Assembly (NCBI GenBank): GCA_030407315.1
Contig: JALQPE010002792.1
Coordinates: 1-64,000 of the forward strand
Direction of reading: 5' to 3'
Source: Asparagopsis taxiformis
Lineage: Eukaryota > Rhodophyta > Florideophyceae > Bonnemaisoniales > Bonnemaisoniaceae
Length of the DNA: 64,000 nt
In this document: one piece after another, positions 1-9,039 of the stretch
How the letters are laid out: each line of letters begins with the position of its first letter
Numbering within the stretch: position 1 is the stretch's first letter
Program-made: the position numbers and the translations under genes
Notes under the pieces: generated by a model
Told to the model about the DNA's origin: nothing
Database searches by the model: none
What the model saw: the letters and a program-made list of their open reading frames with translations, nothing else

Positions 1-660
1 GGAGGACAGGTACCATATGGTCGCTGTGGCTCACGGCACAAGGAGTAGATTTTGCGACCAACAGCCGTCCAAAACCATCCTCCCGTGATTCCCTACTTCA
101 CACTTCGCTTCTCATGTGAGACAGCAGGGAGTTTTCGTCCTTCTCCCATCTTGGTAAAGGTACCCTTACCAAGAAGGGAGAAGGACGAAACTCCCTGCTG
201 CTTACAGCTGAAGCCGTTTACCAGGGTTCCTTACAGCAAAGTCATCGTTACGATGACTTTGCTGTAAGAAAACAAATCATTACAGCAGCACGATTTCTTT
301 ACCGGGTAAAAAAATTGTGGCCGCTGTATGAAACGTTTTTTACAGCAAAGTCATCGTAACGATGACTTTGCTGTAAGGAACCGTTTCCTTGCAGTGGCCA
401 AAGAATTTTTTACCGGGTAAAAAATCAGCAAGAAATTTTACCGGGTAAAAAATGTGGCCGCTGTAATGTTTTGCTTTCTTACAGCAAAGTCATCGTTACG
501 ATGACTTTGCTGTAAGAAAACGTTTCATTACAGCGGCCACAATTTTTTTACCCGGTAAAGAAAATCATGGCTGCTGTAATGATTTGTTTTCTTACAGCAA
601 AGTCATCGTAACGATGACTTTGCTGTCAGCATCCCCGGTAAACGGCCCGCACTGTAATGG
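1..660. repeat. hierarchical palindrome (fold-back) array
   Basis: Four copies of a 37-bp palindrome (18-bp arms TTACAGCAAAGTCATCGT plus one centre base) lie at 231-267, 340-376, 479-515 and 592-628; the last has one arm mismatch. Centre bases alternate T, A, T, A. The spacers are also inverted: the 268-339 spacer is nearly the reverse complement of the 516-591 spacer, so the whole block folds about a centre near 428. Short odd palindromes of type TTTACC-G-GGTAAA recur near 299, 407, 436 and 548. No coding sequence is seen. It may be the terminus of a fold-back transposon or a satellite; I cannot see what lies to the left. Confidence 0.85.
122..200. repeat. 79-bp near-perfect hairpin
   Basis: Arms of about 35 bp at 122-157 and 166-200 are reverse complements apart from one mismatch and one extra T. 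They meet at a central GGTACC. The sequence is unrelated to the TTACAG palindromes beside it but belongs to the same palindromic block. Confidence 0.8.
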
Positions 661-931
661 GGTGACTGCTTCTCCTACATCGCTCTGTACTGGTGTTCTA
701 CATGCTGCGTTGCTACACAATTTCGCACTCACATCTTTCTAGTTTCTCTCCCTTTCGTATCCATAGGTATAGCAGTTGAAAAGTGGATAGTTTGCACTCC
801 AGGCCGCAGATGCCTTCCTGCAGTCATGTCACGATTGTTGTAGTGTAGTCTATAATATCTAGCGCTCTTGAAGATGATGCACAGTCTATTGTCTCTGTCA
901 ATGCGTGTTTACTCAAATCTATCAAAGTAGC

Positions 932-1744
932 TCAGTTAGCTGGCCAATATTTTCTACCATAGTCAGCAAATATCTCCTCATCAGCTTCAACGTCTCTGGT
1001 CAGAACGACCTTGACAGCATGGGGATTCTTGATATTCGAAGCAAAGTCCGGTTTGTCTATGGCATCGCCTTGTCGAAACTCGGCTGACTGTGTTCGACTC
1101 ACCTCGGTCGCTTTCTCCGTTCCGTCAATGACCCGACAATCATTGAGGTAGCTGGTACAATTATAGACCGCTGGAACGAGCCAGACCTTCCGAACAGGTG
1201 CACCCCTCCCTATGTACGTGGTTTCCAATTCCATGTTGTAGTCCTGGAACCTCTGTCCTGTGCACCCAAATCCTTCCGGGCCGTACATCACTGATCTCTG
1301 CGGTTCCGAGTCTCGAATCTTCGCATAGAAAATCGTCCCGTTGTACCAGCCAATGACCGTCCCCTTCTTCAGTTTCTTCGCCGCGAATACGCCAAACCCA
1401 CCACCTCTTACCTCCGATTGCGAAACATAGACACCGTAGAATGCGGCATCAGCAGCCAGAATCGCGTCCGGGTCTATGCTCCAAAACGAGTGCATGTCCT
1501 CGGCCGGCCACTGGTCCATAGGCACCCCGCTCAATCTGTGAAGCATAGAACCGTCCTTCTTCATTGACGCAACGAACACAAGCAGATGGTTCGGCAATGC
1601 TGTCACAGCAGGTAAACCTTCTGGTGCATCTGAGATGTGCTTCTGACGAAGCCTTGGAGCTTTTCCTGTGACCGGTACCGACTCGTCCCCAAGAATACTC
1701 TCCACCTCACGCTGCAAGATCCCCCCATATCGCCCGGCTTTCAC
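932..1744 (-). CDS. SET-domain methyltransferase (C-terminal part of ParB-MTase-SET gene)
   Basis: 270-residue open frame beginning at a non-ATG codon, which suggests it is not an independent gene. Known of the family: SET domains transfer methyl groups from S-adenosylmethionine to protein lysines, often histones. Seen: a SET-like core from about residue 95 (GGGFGVFAAKKLKKGTVIGW), a mid motif NCTSYLND, and the C-terminal hallmark EEIFADYGRKYW. In the same frame, coding-like sequence continues upstream past 1744 (reading QEWILHAFVSEVKAGRYGG) into the methylase C-terminus. I infer that 932-4405 was one gene of about 1,157 codons, broken by an indel near 1795 beside an A5 run. The substrate is unknown, and a TE-borne rather than host role is possible. 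Confidence 0.7.
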   Translation of the reverse strand: MKAGRYGGILQREVESILGDESVPVTGKAPRLRQKHISDAPEGLPAVTALPNHLLVFVASMKKDGSMLHRLSGVPMDQWPAEDMHSFWSIDPDAILAADAAFYGVYVSQSEVRGGGFGVFAAKKLKKGTVIGWYNGTIFYAKIRDSEPQRSVMYGPEGFGCTGQRFQDYNMELETTYIGRGAPVRKVWLVPAVYNCTSYLNDCRVIDGTEKATEVSRTQSAEFRQGDAIDKPDFASNIKNPHAVKVVLTRDVEADEEIFADYGRKYWPAN

Positions 1745-1745
1745 C

Positions 1746-2099
1746 TCACTGACGAAAGCATGCAGTATCCACTCCTGCGATGCATCGTGGCACCTTTTTC
1801 CTTCTCACACCCATGAACCGACGATACGTACCATCCCTCAACGTCATACACGCTATGGCTGTGCTGTATGTTCCCGAGAAGAAATCCATCACGATATCGT
1901 TCTGCTTCGAAAATCGTTCCAGAAGCTCACGAAGAGTGGTCAACGCCTTCTGCTCATGGCGCAGTCGGTTGTTCTGCCCATCGTATTGAGCTTCACCAGC
2001 CGACAACCTCGGAACGTTGTCAATCGCGTTGGTGAACCCAGGGTGCCTCGATATGTCCGGATTGTGCAACCTGTAATCCACCATATCGTATGCAGCCAT
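1746..2099 (-). CDS. DNA methyltransferase C-terminal segment (out of frame)
   Basis: This 117-codon frame completes the methylase begun upstream. It contains HEQKALTTLRELL followed by DIVMDFFSGTYSTA, which fits the S-adenosylmethionine-binding motif I of N6-adenine/N4-cytosine DNA methylases (D-x-F-x-G-x-x-T). Having the DPPF motif first and motif I last is the circularly permuted order of beta-class enzymes. It is shifted relative to the upstream frame at a G4 tract near 2104 and relative to the SET frame near 1795. Both shifts fall in or beside homopolymers, so assembly error is as likely as decay. Confidence 0.65.
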   Translation of the reverse strand: MAAYDMVDYRLHNPDISRHPGFTNAIDNVPRLSAGEAQYDGQNNRLRHEQKALTTLRELLERFSKQNDIVMDFFSGTYSTAIACMTLRDGTYRRFMGVRRKKVPRCIAGVDTACFRQ

Positions 2100-4405
2100 A
2101 CCCTTCCCCGCTTATACGCATGGATAACGAAATCGTGCATATTATGCAGTGTGCACGTTTTCGTCGATGGATTGGACGTAAAGCTGTGTGGTCGGCGAGA
2201 TAGCACGACTGGAACACTGTCCACAATCATCTTGCCAGGCTCGGCATTTCTGATTGCATCCATCCATGCCACGAGTTGGCGCACGCTGGAATAGATTAGA
2301 GCATGACCGCCAGGCCGAAGAACTCGAACTATTTCACACGCAACACTCGCCAACTCTTCCGGCTCCAGAATATCGTACTCCGAGTTTTCTCTGCCGCCTT
2401 CCCGCCTCGTGTTGAATGGAGGATCAGTGAGCACAAGCTGAACACTGTCCTCCAACACGCCATCTTCCAGGAAACTAATTTTGTCCTCCACCTCTTTGGC
2501 TACATCAGTGGCGTCACAATTCACAGTGTGAATGTAACGCCCCATCACAGCTTCCAGCTTGGTGACATATTCCGGCTTGGATTCCTTTCCGACGTCAACG
2601 AGCGGTGCTTCTGTAGGCGATACAGTGTCAACCTCCATAGCGTCATCCTCGGCCGCACCTTCTCTTGTTGCTGTTTCGCTAGCAACCGCCGCATTATCGT
2701 CCTCTCCACCACCGCGCTCCAGCCTAGCCTTCTTCCTCTGTGGCTCCAGACTATCCTCTTCTATATCCTCGCTGCCATTGTTTGGCACTGCTGCGGATAT
2801 TTCCATCTGCGCAGGTGCACCTTCAAGGATGCCAGGCTCGGGCGTATCCTCAAGACTGTGCAACTCATCCATGGTCAGAGGAAGCTTTCGTTGCTCTCGG
2901 GTTCGCAATAACCAAGCCTTCAGCCTCCTCTGACCATCCAGGGCATGAGACGTGTTCAACTTGGCTCGCATGAACGAGTTCAATCCGAACTTGTCAGGAG
3001 TGTCGAAAAGCAAGGCTCGAAGTCTCTGCATCAGCTGACCACGCTCGGCGAACACATTCACCTCAGTGACACATTGGCGTATCGACAGCAGGAAGGCGCT
3101 TGTCAATGATCGCAGCCTTGCATCCACAGCCACTGGAAGGTCGGCACAGAACCCGTTTTCACTGTCTACAGTTTTCGGGACAATGGTCAGGTTTTTCCGA
3201 TGCTCCTCGACCGCGCAGCCATCAGACCGATTCGGGAGTGACCTGAAGCAAAGGCTCGCAGGATCGAATACCATGAACGGCCAGCACATCGATTCAACAT
3301 CCTCATACCCCAACACTCTTGCCCCGGTATCCCACGCAGCTAACACACGGTCGACAACAAATCCAAGCTGGTTGGCTTGCGCACTGGATGTTGCAATTCC
3401 AACCATTCCACCACCACCAATGGCCCCGGATGTGGCTCTGGCCCGCCTAGATGGCGCACTGCCCATCTCCTTACTGCGAATAGCCAAGATACACTGGCAC
3501 ATCATAACCATCAGCCTCCTGAACCGCTTCTGGCTAGCCTGCAAAGAATCTTGCATGTCGGATGTAGCGCCGTCTAGAAAGTACCTGCTCGAAAGCAGTT
3601 CGCGGTTCAGTGGAGAGGACAATTCTCCGCGGGGTGTCTTGCCAAACATTTCGACGGCACGAGAACTAGTCACCCCCACCTGTTTCGGAAACTCAACCAT
3701 CCTCGGAGAATCACCCATCTCTGCATTGAGTCCCCATGCATGACAAAACATTTGCCACAGACGCAAATCAATCGCACTCGAATCTTCTGCTCGGTGATAC
3801 GGCCGAAGCACAGCCAGGATAGACATGCATGAGCTGTACTGCGGTTTACCACTCAGGCTTGAAGCAATTTGGCCGCTTGGATCGCAGGACTTGATCCAGC
3901 CCAACACATCGGCCATCCTCACAGACGAAATATGAGCGTACTTGTCCTTTCCTTTTTGGACCCAGTACTCGTCTCTGAGATCAACGGCGATCATCAGATA
4001 CTCAACAAACATCATGCGCCTTTGCAGGCCTGCAATGTCGTTGGATGTCGTCGCTCTCACACGGTCCAGCACAACAGCAGTACTGCTGTTGGTGTCCGCC
4101 ACGATAGACTCTTCTCGCATAGGAATCGTAACGCCAGGAGGAAAGACGCCCTTCTCCATTCCACGTACAATTGCCATGCAGCGGTGCGCTCCATCCAATA
4201 TCTCCAGAACGCCTTCTCGAAACCTGCCAGTCACGGGATGAGCTGTGTCATAACCGCTGTTGCGAATGCTCTCCATGAGCGCTTCCACATGACTTGCATC
4301 AACATCGCGAATCGATACGAATTTGCTGACTTGATTGGGGTCGATGAACACCCATCCGTCGTGCTTTTCACCGTGATTGTGGAACGTTCCTTCCATGGCG
4401 AACAA
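1940..4405 (-). CDS. ParB-like / DNA N-methyltransferase protein (N-terminal part of fusion)
   Basis: 821-codon frame from ATG at 4405. Residues about 15-110 resemble a ParB/sulfiredoxin-like domain with the signature ILDGAHR (about 68-74). A long helical middle of unknown function follows, then an acidic stretch with the basic cluster PQRKKARLER (about 560), a plausible nuclear localisation signal. From about 640 comes an N6/N4 DNA methylase domain: catalytic DPPF at 661-664 after QLVLT, then EIVRVLRPGGHALIY. The genuine protein leaves this frame near residue 767 (position 2104) and continues in the 1746-2099 and 932-1744 frames. The start faces the 4909 gene across about 500 bp. Predicted role, by inference only: nuclear DNA methylation coupled to protein methylation. 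Confidence 0.7.
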   Translation of the reverse strand: MFAMEGTFHNHGEKHDGWVFIDPNQVSKFVSIRDVDASHVEALMESIRNSGYDTAHPVTGRFREGVLEILDGAHRCMAIVRGMEKGVFPPGVTIPMREESIVADTNSSTAVVLDRVRATTSNDIAGLQRRMMFVEYLMIAVDLRDEYWVQKGKDKYAHISSVRMADVLGWIKSCDPSGQIASSLSGKPQYSSCMSILAVLRPYHRAEDSSAIDLRLWQMFCHAWGLNAEMGDSPRMVEFPKQVGVTSSRAVEMFGKTPRGELSSPLNRELLSSRYFLDGATSDMQDSLQASQKRFRRLMVMMCQCILAIRSKEMGSAPSRRARATSGAIGGGGMVGIATSSAQANQLGFVVDRVLAAWDTGARVLGYEDVESMCWPFMVFDPASLCFRSLPNRSDGCAVEEHRKNLTIVPKTVDSENGFCADLPVAVDARLRSLTSAFLLSIRQCVTEVNVFAERGQLMQRLRALLFDTPDKFGLNSFMRAKLNTSHALDGQRRLKAWLLRTREQRKLPLTMDELHSLEDTPEPGILEGAPAQMEISAAVPNNGSEDIEEDSLEPQRKKARLERGGGEDDNAAVASETATREGAAEDDAMEVDTVSPTEAPLVDVGKESKPEYVTKLEAVMGRYIHTVNCDATDVAKEVEDKISFLEDGVLEDSVQLVLTDPPFNTRREGGRENSEYDILEPEELASVACEIVRVLRPGGHALIYSSVRQLVAWMDAIRNAEPGKMIVDSVPVVLSRRPHSFTSNPSTKTCTLHNMHDFVIHAYKRGRVWLHTIWWITGCTIRTYRGTLGSPTRLTTFRGCRLVKLNTMGRTTDCAMSRRR

Positions 4406-4908
4406 AGGTAGAGTTTTTAAGAAAGGGATAGTTGGTTGCTGCTTGACCAGGGTGGCGCAAAGCAGAAGTTGGTTGTTTAAAACAAAGTGTCAGCGAGTGG
4501 TAGCACTTCGGTGGCTGTTTCCTTTCCACCCCTGTCCGAACCTTTACAAGATAACTACATCGACTGTTAGCTCAATAATCAATGTAATACTAAAGTAATA
4601 CTCAAAATATTTTTCCATGCAATTTATTGGGCCCGTAACATCTCTAAGCGTATCTTTGTAGTCCAATCGTATGCATCCGACATTCACTTCTAGAACGATT
4701 ATTCACATCAAATTTTATGCTGCAATCAGTTCATGGCAGACATCATCCACACTGACGTGTCAATTTTGTCAATTGTCCATTCTATTTCTACACCACCTAA
4801 ACATCTCTTCTGGACCTTTCCAATCCTCCTAGTATATACTACTCTTTAGCAGAAGGTAACGGTTAGGCTTTCACTAATACAACAATTCTATCCCATAGCT
4901 ATCCCAAC
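4406..4908. promoter_or_regulatory. divergent intergenic region with TATA-like box
   Basis: About 500 bp of AT-rich sequence separates two divergently transcribed genes. TATATA at 4833-4838 lies about 70 bp upstream of the ATG at 4909 and suits the plus-strand gene. AT-rich stretches near 4560-4610 could serve the minus-strand gene, but no clear box is seen there. Confidence 0.35.
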
Positions 4909-6270
4909 ATGCTTCCTCTCGCTCCAAACGACGTTATAGAAGTTCAATGGGAACTTCGGCCGTTTGGGAGGAAACGAAAAATTGTGTGGTGGTCTGCAAT
5001 CGTCAAGGAAATTACTCAGGTCAAGACCGAAACAGACCCATTCCTCCATGCATTGCTCGAATACAAAGCTGAATATGGTTTCGACTCTACCCTTTCTCAA
5101 GTCAAGATTTCAGATCGTAACGAGCTCGTCGACAAGGATTCCGGAAGGGTTCTCCCGTGGCGAAGTGGTGAGCTTCGCAGTATGGACTCACCTGCATCCC
5201 CAGCAGAGAGAGACCCGGACTACGGCATTGACCACACTCGCCACCGCCACCGCGGCATCCTTCAAGATTGCACTGCGGATCAAATGAAGAAGACCATAGC
5301 AGAAATGCTGGCAAGATTGGAAAAGCTGGAGTCAGCTGCCAAACATCCTCTTCCCCCTCCATTCGATTCCAACAGCTCCATGACCTCCTCTGCTCTGACT
5401 GTATGTAGCATTCTGTTTCAGAAGCTTGGTGTGTACACGGACAAGCCCCTCTCCCTCCGGATGACAAAATCCGAGCACTCCAGGGGAATGCGACAAACAT
5501 CGCAAGAAGAAATCAGAGTACAGGCTGACTGCTCCCTTGCTCAATTCCGCACTATTGCCATTCAATGCAAGGCGAAAGAGAATCGTGATGTTCTCTTCCT
5601 GCCGTCCTTTGAGGACATCACCTTTCCCTCTGGAAATGAGTCGGATCTTTCCATCATTTTCCCCACCTTTCAGGCACTATGTGACTCCATAGGTACCTCG
5701 CAACACGGGTTCCAGAAAATATTGGTGAAGAGCAGGGCGGAACGCGATGGAGGCAGCTCATCGATTGTCCGAATTTTAGGAAATCTAGTCGACGTTGACT
5801 GCTCTCATGATGCTCCTTCTTCCGCATTTCTCGTCGGCTCATCTGCTTACGTCCTGTCCAGCCCAGACCAACGTATGACAGTTCTTTGCAGAGACTCCTA
5901 CGAGTTTGACCATGTCAACAATACATTTTTACATCCCCTATGTCTTAGCCAACTATCACAGTCTAGCATCGTGGACTCTTTCCACCTACGTGATAAGGCT
6001 ACTGTTACTTATGGAGCAACGTTTTCGTTACTGTGGAGACGTATTCAGCGCCGAGCTTGTTACAGCACTTTCCAGCCTCTATCAACCGCAGAGACGTTTG
6101 GTACACTACATCTACGCTTACCTTGCTGTATTTTCAGTGGTACTACTATATGCCAGGAGCTTGAAGACATTGGCTATGAGGCTATCTCTCGTCTTGGCTT
6201 CAATGCGGATTCAGACACTACCCACCCACCCTCTCCTCCACCTGCCACCTGCAGTCCGGAGCAAAAATGA
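4909..6270 (+). CDS. hypothetical protein with Tudor-like N-terminus and coiled coil
   Basis: 453 codons from ATG at 4909 to TGA, intronless. Residues about 8-90 show VIEVQWELRP, IVWWSAIVKEI and a closing VLPWRSGE. This spacing of a V-x-W strand, a WW-x-A-x-V strand and a late W-R is typical of Royal-family (Tudor/agenet-like) chromatin-binding modules, but my assignment is by pattern only. Residues about 123-145 (MKKTIAEMLARLEKLESAAK) form a short amphipathic coiled coil. The C-terminal 300 residues are not recognised; no catalytic motif or membrane segment is seen. It is divergent from the ParB-methylase-SET gene and convergent with the next gene. A chromatin reader working with the methylase is an inference. 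Confidence 0.6.
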   Translation: MLPLAPNDVIEVQWELRPFGRKRKIVWWSAIVKEITQVKTETDPFLHALLEYKAEYGFDSTLSQVKISDRNELVDKDSGRVLPWRSGELRSMDSPASPAERDPDYGIDHTRHRHRGILQDCTADQMKKTIAEMLARLEKLESAAKHPLPPPFDSNSSMTSSALTVCSILFQKLGVYTDKPLSLRMTKSEHSRGMRQTSQEEIRVQADCSLAQFRTIAIQCKAKENRDVLFLPSFEDITFPSGNESDLSIIFPTFQALCDSIGTSQHGFQKILVKSRAERDGGSSSIVRILGNLVDVDCSHDAPSSAFLVGSSAYVLSSPDQRMTVLCRDSYEFDHVNNTFLHPLCLSQLSQSSIVDSFHLRDKATVTYGATFSLLWRRIQRRACYSTFQPLSTAETFGTLHLRLPCCIFSGTTICQELEDIGYEAISRLGFNADSDTTHPPSPPPATCSPEQK

Positions 6271-6586
6271 TAAAGCACACCTATCCGTAGTTATCCTGTT
6301 CCTGGGTATTCCATTCTAGAGCTCCTGTGGCCATCAATTTCTAGTAAAGACGGATACCCTCGCCCCTTCCTACTTCGACTATTCCACTACCTGTCTCTGC
6401 GCTGTTCCTTCGACTTGACACTATCGTCTGACTGGTTTCCTGATGTCTCGCACCTATCTACTTCCATCTATTACAAAATTCACCTCAACAGAAATTTTAT
6501 TTCTTCATTCTTCGTCTACTACACCGAAACTGGTTTCATCCGATACTACTCCCCTTCATTCTCGATTTCATCATCGACGAATACCT

Positions 6587-8125
6587 TCACATATTCTGCA
6601 TCTCCTCCGTCCTCTTCCATAGACCTGAAGCTCTCCTCCAGCACTGATTCCCCCCATCGTCTACGTTCAGTTCTTCATATCTATCACGCGATATAGTCAA
6701 AACCTCCTCATTCATGAACCGACTACTCACCCGCTCCCCGGGAAGAAGCAGTTTCACTGCTTCATTGATTTCCCGGATTTGCGCTCCTTCCACCTCTGTT
6801 CCACTTTGAAATTTCAAAATCGTTCGGAACCCGTATGCAAGTATGTAGATGAATTGCAAGGAGTATTCTGAACGTCGCAGGAACATGTTCTTATCAGAAC
6901 ATTGCGTGTAGGCGACTGCAAAGTTCAGTGCAACCTCTACTAAATTGATCCTCCTAGTCAAAAACCTCTTGTCCGGTTCTCCAATTATTTGAACTTCGTA
7001 CTCGACTTTGAATAGCATTTCTTTTCGCACTGCAATGAAGTCGCGAAGAATCTTCATATTCTTGTCATCCATTGCTGCACGCTCCGCTGCATTCATTTTC
7101 CTCTGCGCCGAGTACAGACTTGGAACTGACTCAATGTCCAGCCCACCGTCGTGCAAATGATGCTCCATTCGGACTGAACCTTGAAACCCACTGTATAGAA
7201 CGAATCCAAGATCTCGGATGAACCGGTTTCGCACATGATCTCTGGACTTGTTCATAAACCCGGTCACTGCTGTGAGTGCCGATTTCGTCACAGTGATGCC
7301 TACCTCCTTTCTGTGCAACGGCCCATTGTCTCCAACCTTTCTTCGCTTCTGCTTTCGAGCGGCCCCATCACTTCCCTCGGACGTCCCATGCATTCCATCC
7401 ATGCGAGCAGAGTCCGTTCCGCGAATTGTCTCCTCAATGGTCCCGGTAGTCACATACCCCCGCGCCCTCCACCGTTCGATACCTTCCGACGTTCCATTGG
7501 AGCTGGAACGGTCTCCTCCCTCTCTGAAAGAATTGTTTTGACACGTATTCTTGATTAAAGAGGTCACAACTTGGCAGCGCAATTCAATGTGGTTCCGGCC
7601 GGCAAGCGTCCTATTGAACACATCCTTTCGCTCATTGCTCTGCCTGGCGAACATCAGCGTATTGATTAGCTGGCATCCGTTGAAATGCCTATCCCTCTTA
7701 TCCACCATTGCCTTCGTGTACGTTGGAACAACAGCACACAGCACAGCACACACCATTTCGAACGTGAACGATTTCTCCGCATCCTGCGCAATGCGGAGAC
7801 GTTCCCTGTCCTTCTCGGAGGCGATCTTCTTCGGATGTCCTTGTCCCTGGCTCAGAAGCCCATCGACGATGCTCTTGACCTCCTGCATATCGGTGTTTAG
7901 CATGGAGACAGTCTTGGCGACATTTCCGAGAGTCTCGCGTAATTGAATGGTGCTCTTCTCGACGGCATCCATTTTATCACTCAGGGCTTTCAACTCTGCA
8001 GTGATGTTCGAAAAGCCCTCACGCGTTATTTCGGAAAATGCGGCGATGCTTACGGAGGTTTCGGGATTCATCTTGACCTTGCAATTGGAGTTTGCTAAAA
8101 GGAGAATTGCTTTGAAGGATGTCAC
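6587..8125 (-). CDS. hypothetical coiled-coil protein
   Basis: 512 codons, stop at 6587. The first in-frame start is at 8125, but an ATG 18 codons later (8071, MNPETSVSIAAF) may be the real one because the preceding residues are atypical. Residues about 25-95 are heptad-like (AELKALSDKMDAVEKS and following), predicting an N-terminal coiled coil. A helical domain (about 115-200), a Gly/Ser/Arg-rich linker with the basic cluster RKQKRRKVG (a plausible nuclear signal), and a second helical domain (about 290-470) follow. No transposase DDE/DDD triad, integrase or enzyme motif is recognised. It converges on the Tudor-like gene with about 315 bp between stops. Confidence 0.55.
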   Translation of the reverse strand: MTSFKAILLLANSNCKVKMNPETSVSIAAFSEITREGFSNITAELKALSDKMDAVEKSTIQLRETLGNVAKTVSMLNTDMQEVKSIVDGLLSQGQGHPKKIASEKDRERLRIAQDAEKSFTFEMVCAVLCAVVPTYTKAMVDKRDRHFNGCQLINTLMFARQSNERKDVFNRTLAGRNHIELRCQVVTSLIKNTCQNNSFREGGDRSSSNGTSEGIERWRARGYVTTGTIEETIRGTDSARMDGMHGTSEGSDGAARKQKRRKVGDNGPLHRKEVGITVTKSALTAVTGFMNKSRDHVRNRFIRDLGFVLYSGFQGSVRMEHHLHDGGLDIESVPSLYSAQRKMNAAERAAMDDKNMKILRDFIAVRKEMLFKVEYEVQIIGEPDKRFLTRRINLVEVALNFAVAYTQCSDKNMFLRRSEYSLQFIYILAYGFRTILKFQSGTEVEGAQIREINEAVKLLLPGERVSSRFMNEEVLTISRDRYEELNVDDGGNQCWRRASGLWKRTEEMQNM

Positions 8126-8599
8126 GCTTAGTACAGCAGTGTTGTAGCAAATATCATTTCAGTGGATGCATCCATCCTGGTCTACTCTACATAATAATAA
8201 TGCTTCCCAGTGCTCCGTAACGGTTATTTTTCATAATTTAGTGGTGGATGGTGCGTATTCTTTCCTTTGCCACCACCCACGTCCTGTGCATACCACACCT
8301 CGCTACCAGACTGACGTCTCCTACTAGACACTTTCAATGCAAAGATAGATAGGTATAATTTGAAATGCTAAACTCAACATATTATAGCTACTATGTACAT
8401 TCTCTCCTTACGGTGAGACAAACCAGATATGTTCTGTTCTCCCAATCTTCCTTTCTCCAACGTCCTATTCAGCATCTAGCTTCCCGCACCCAACTATCTG
8501 TAAAGCACCATCACAATTACTATAGTCGTATACCACACACCATTCCAATATTTACCTTCACACCAACACTATGCTCCATATTTCCTCTAAGTCCACTCC
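8126..8599. other. AT-rich non-coding stretch
   Basis: About 470 bp of AT-rich sequence between the start of the minus-strand coiled-coil gene and the second palindrome array. It should hold that gene's promoter, but no distinctive site or gene is seen. Confidence 0.4.
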
Positions 8600-8949
8600 A
8601 CCAGACAGTGTTGTCAAACAATGCACGGTACTACCCGCAGACAATACAATTTGCTATCTACACTACTGTCTACAGATTTCCCAGACAGTGCAGTAATACA
8701 GTACAATGTATTGTCTCAGACAGTAAAATGTACTGTCTGCACATACTGTCTGGCGGCAACACTTCCGGACAGTAAAATTTACTGTTCTGGACAGTAAATT
8801 TTACTGTTTTGGTACTGTCCAGATTTCGTGCCAGTTTACTGCTGCAGCAGTATTCTGAAATTTCCAGACAGTAAATTTTACTGTCTCCGCGCACTGTCTT
8901 GGCCAGACAGTAATTTTTACTGTCTCAGACAGTAAATTTACTGTCTGTT
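8600..8949. repeat. array of CAGACAGTAAA-TTTACTGTCTG palindromes
   Basis: At least five self-complementary units of the form GACAGTAAA(N)TTTACTGTC: 8717-8739, 8768-8786, around 8790-8812, 8861-8885 and a double unit at 8904-8949. Isolated half-sites ACTGTCT/AGACAGT lie between them from 8600. The motif differs from the TTACAGCAAAG palindromes at 1-660, but the architecture (clustered short palindromes with single-base centres) is the same. It abuts the truncated left end of gypsy element E1 near 8961. Confidence 0.75.
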
Positions 8950-9039
8950 TCATTCTCAACACCGTAGTGGACGGAATGCGAACGCGGACGCCGCATGGGA
9001 AGACCTCTACGCGCGACGCTACGTATGAGCGAGTAGACG

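Noticed and set aside
1..660. CRISPR-like array
   Set aside because: Units are palindromic, alternate in orientation and have inverted, not unique, spacers; the DNA is eukaryotic.
1668..4411. Plus-strand frames opposite the methylase/SET gene
   Set aside because: The conserved domains are all on the minus strand; the plus frames lack any pattern.
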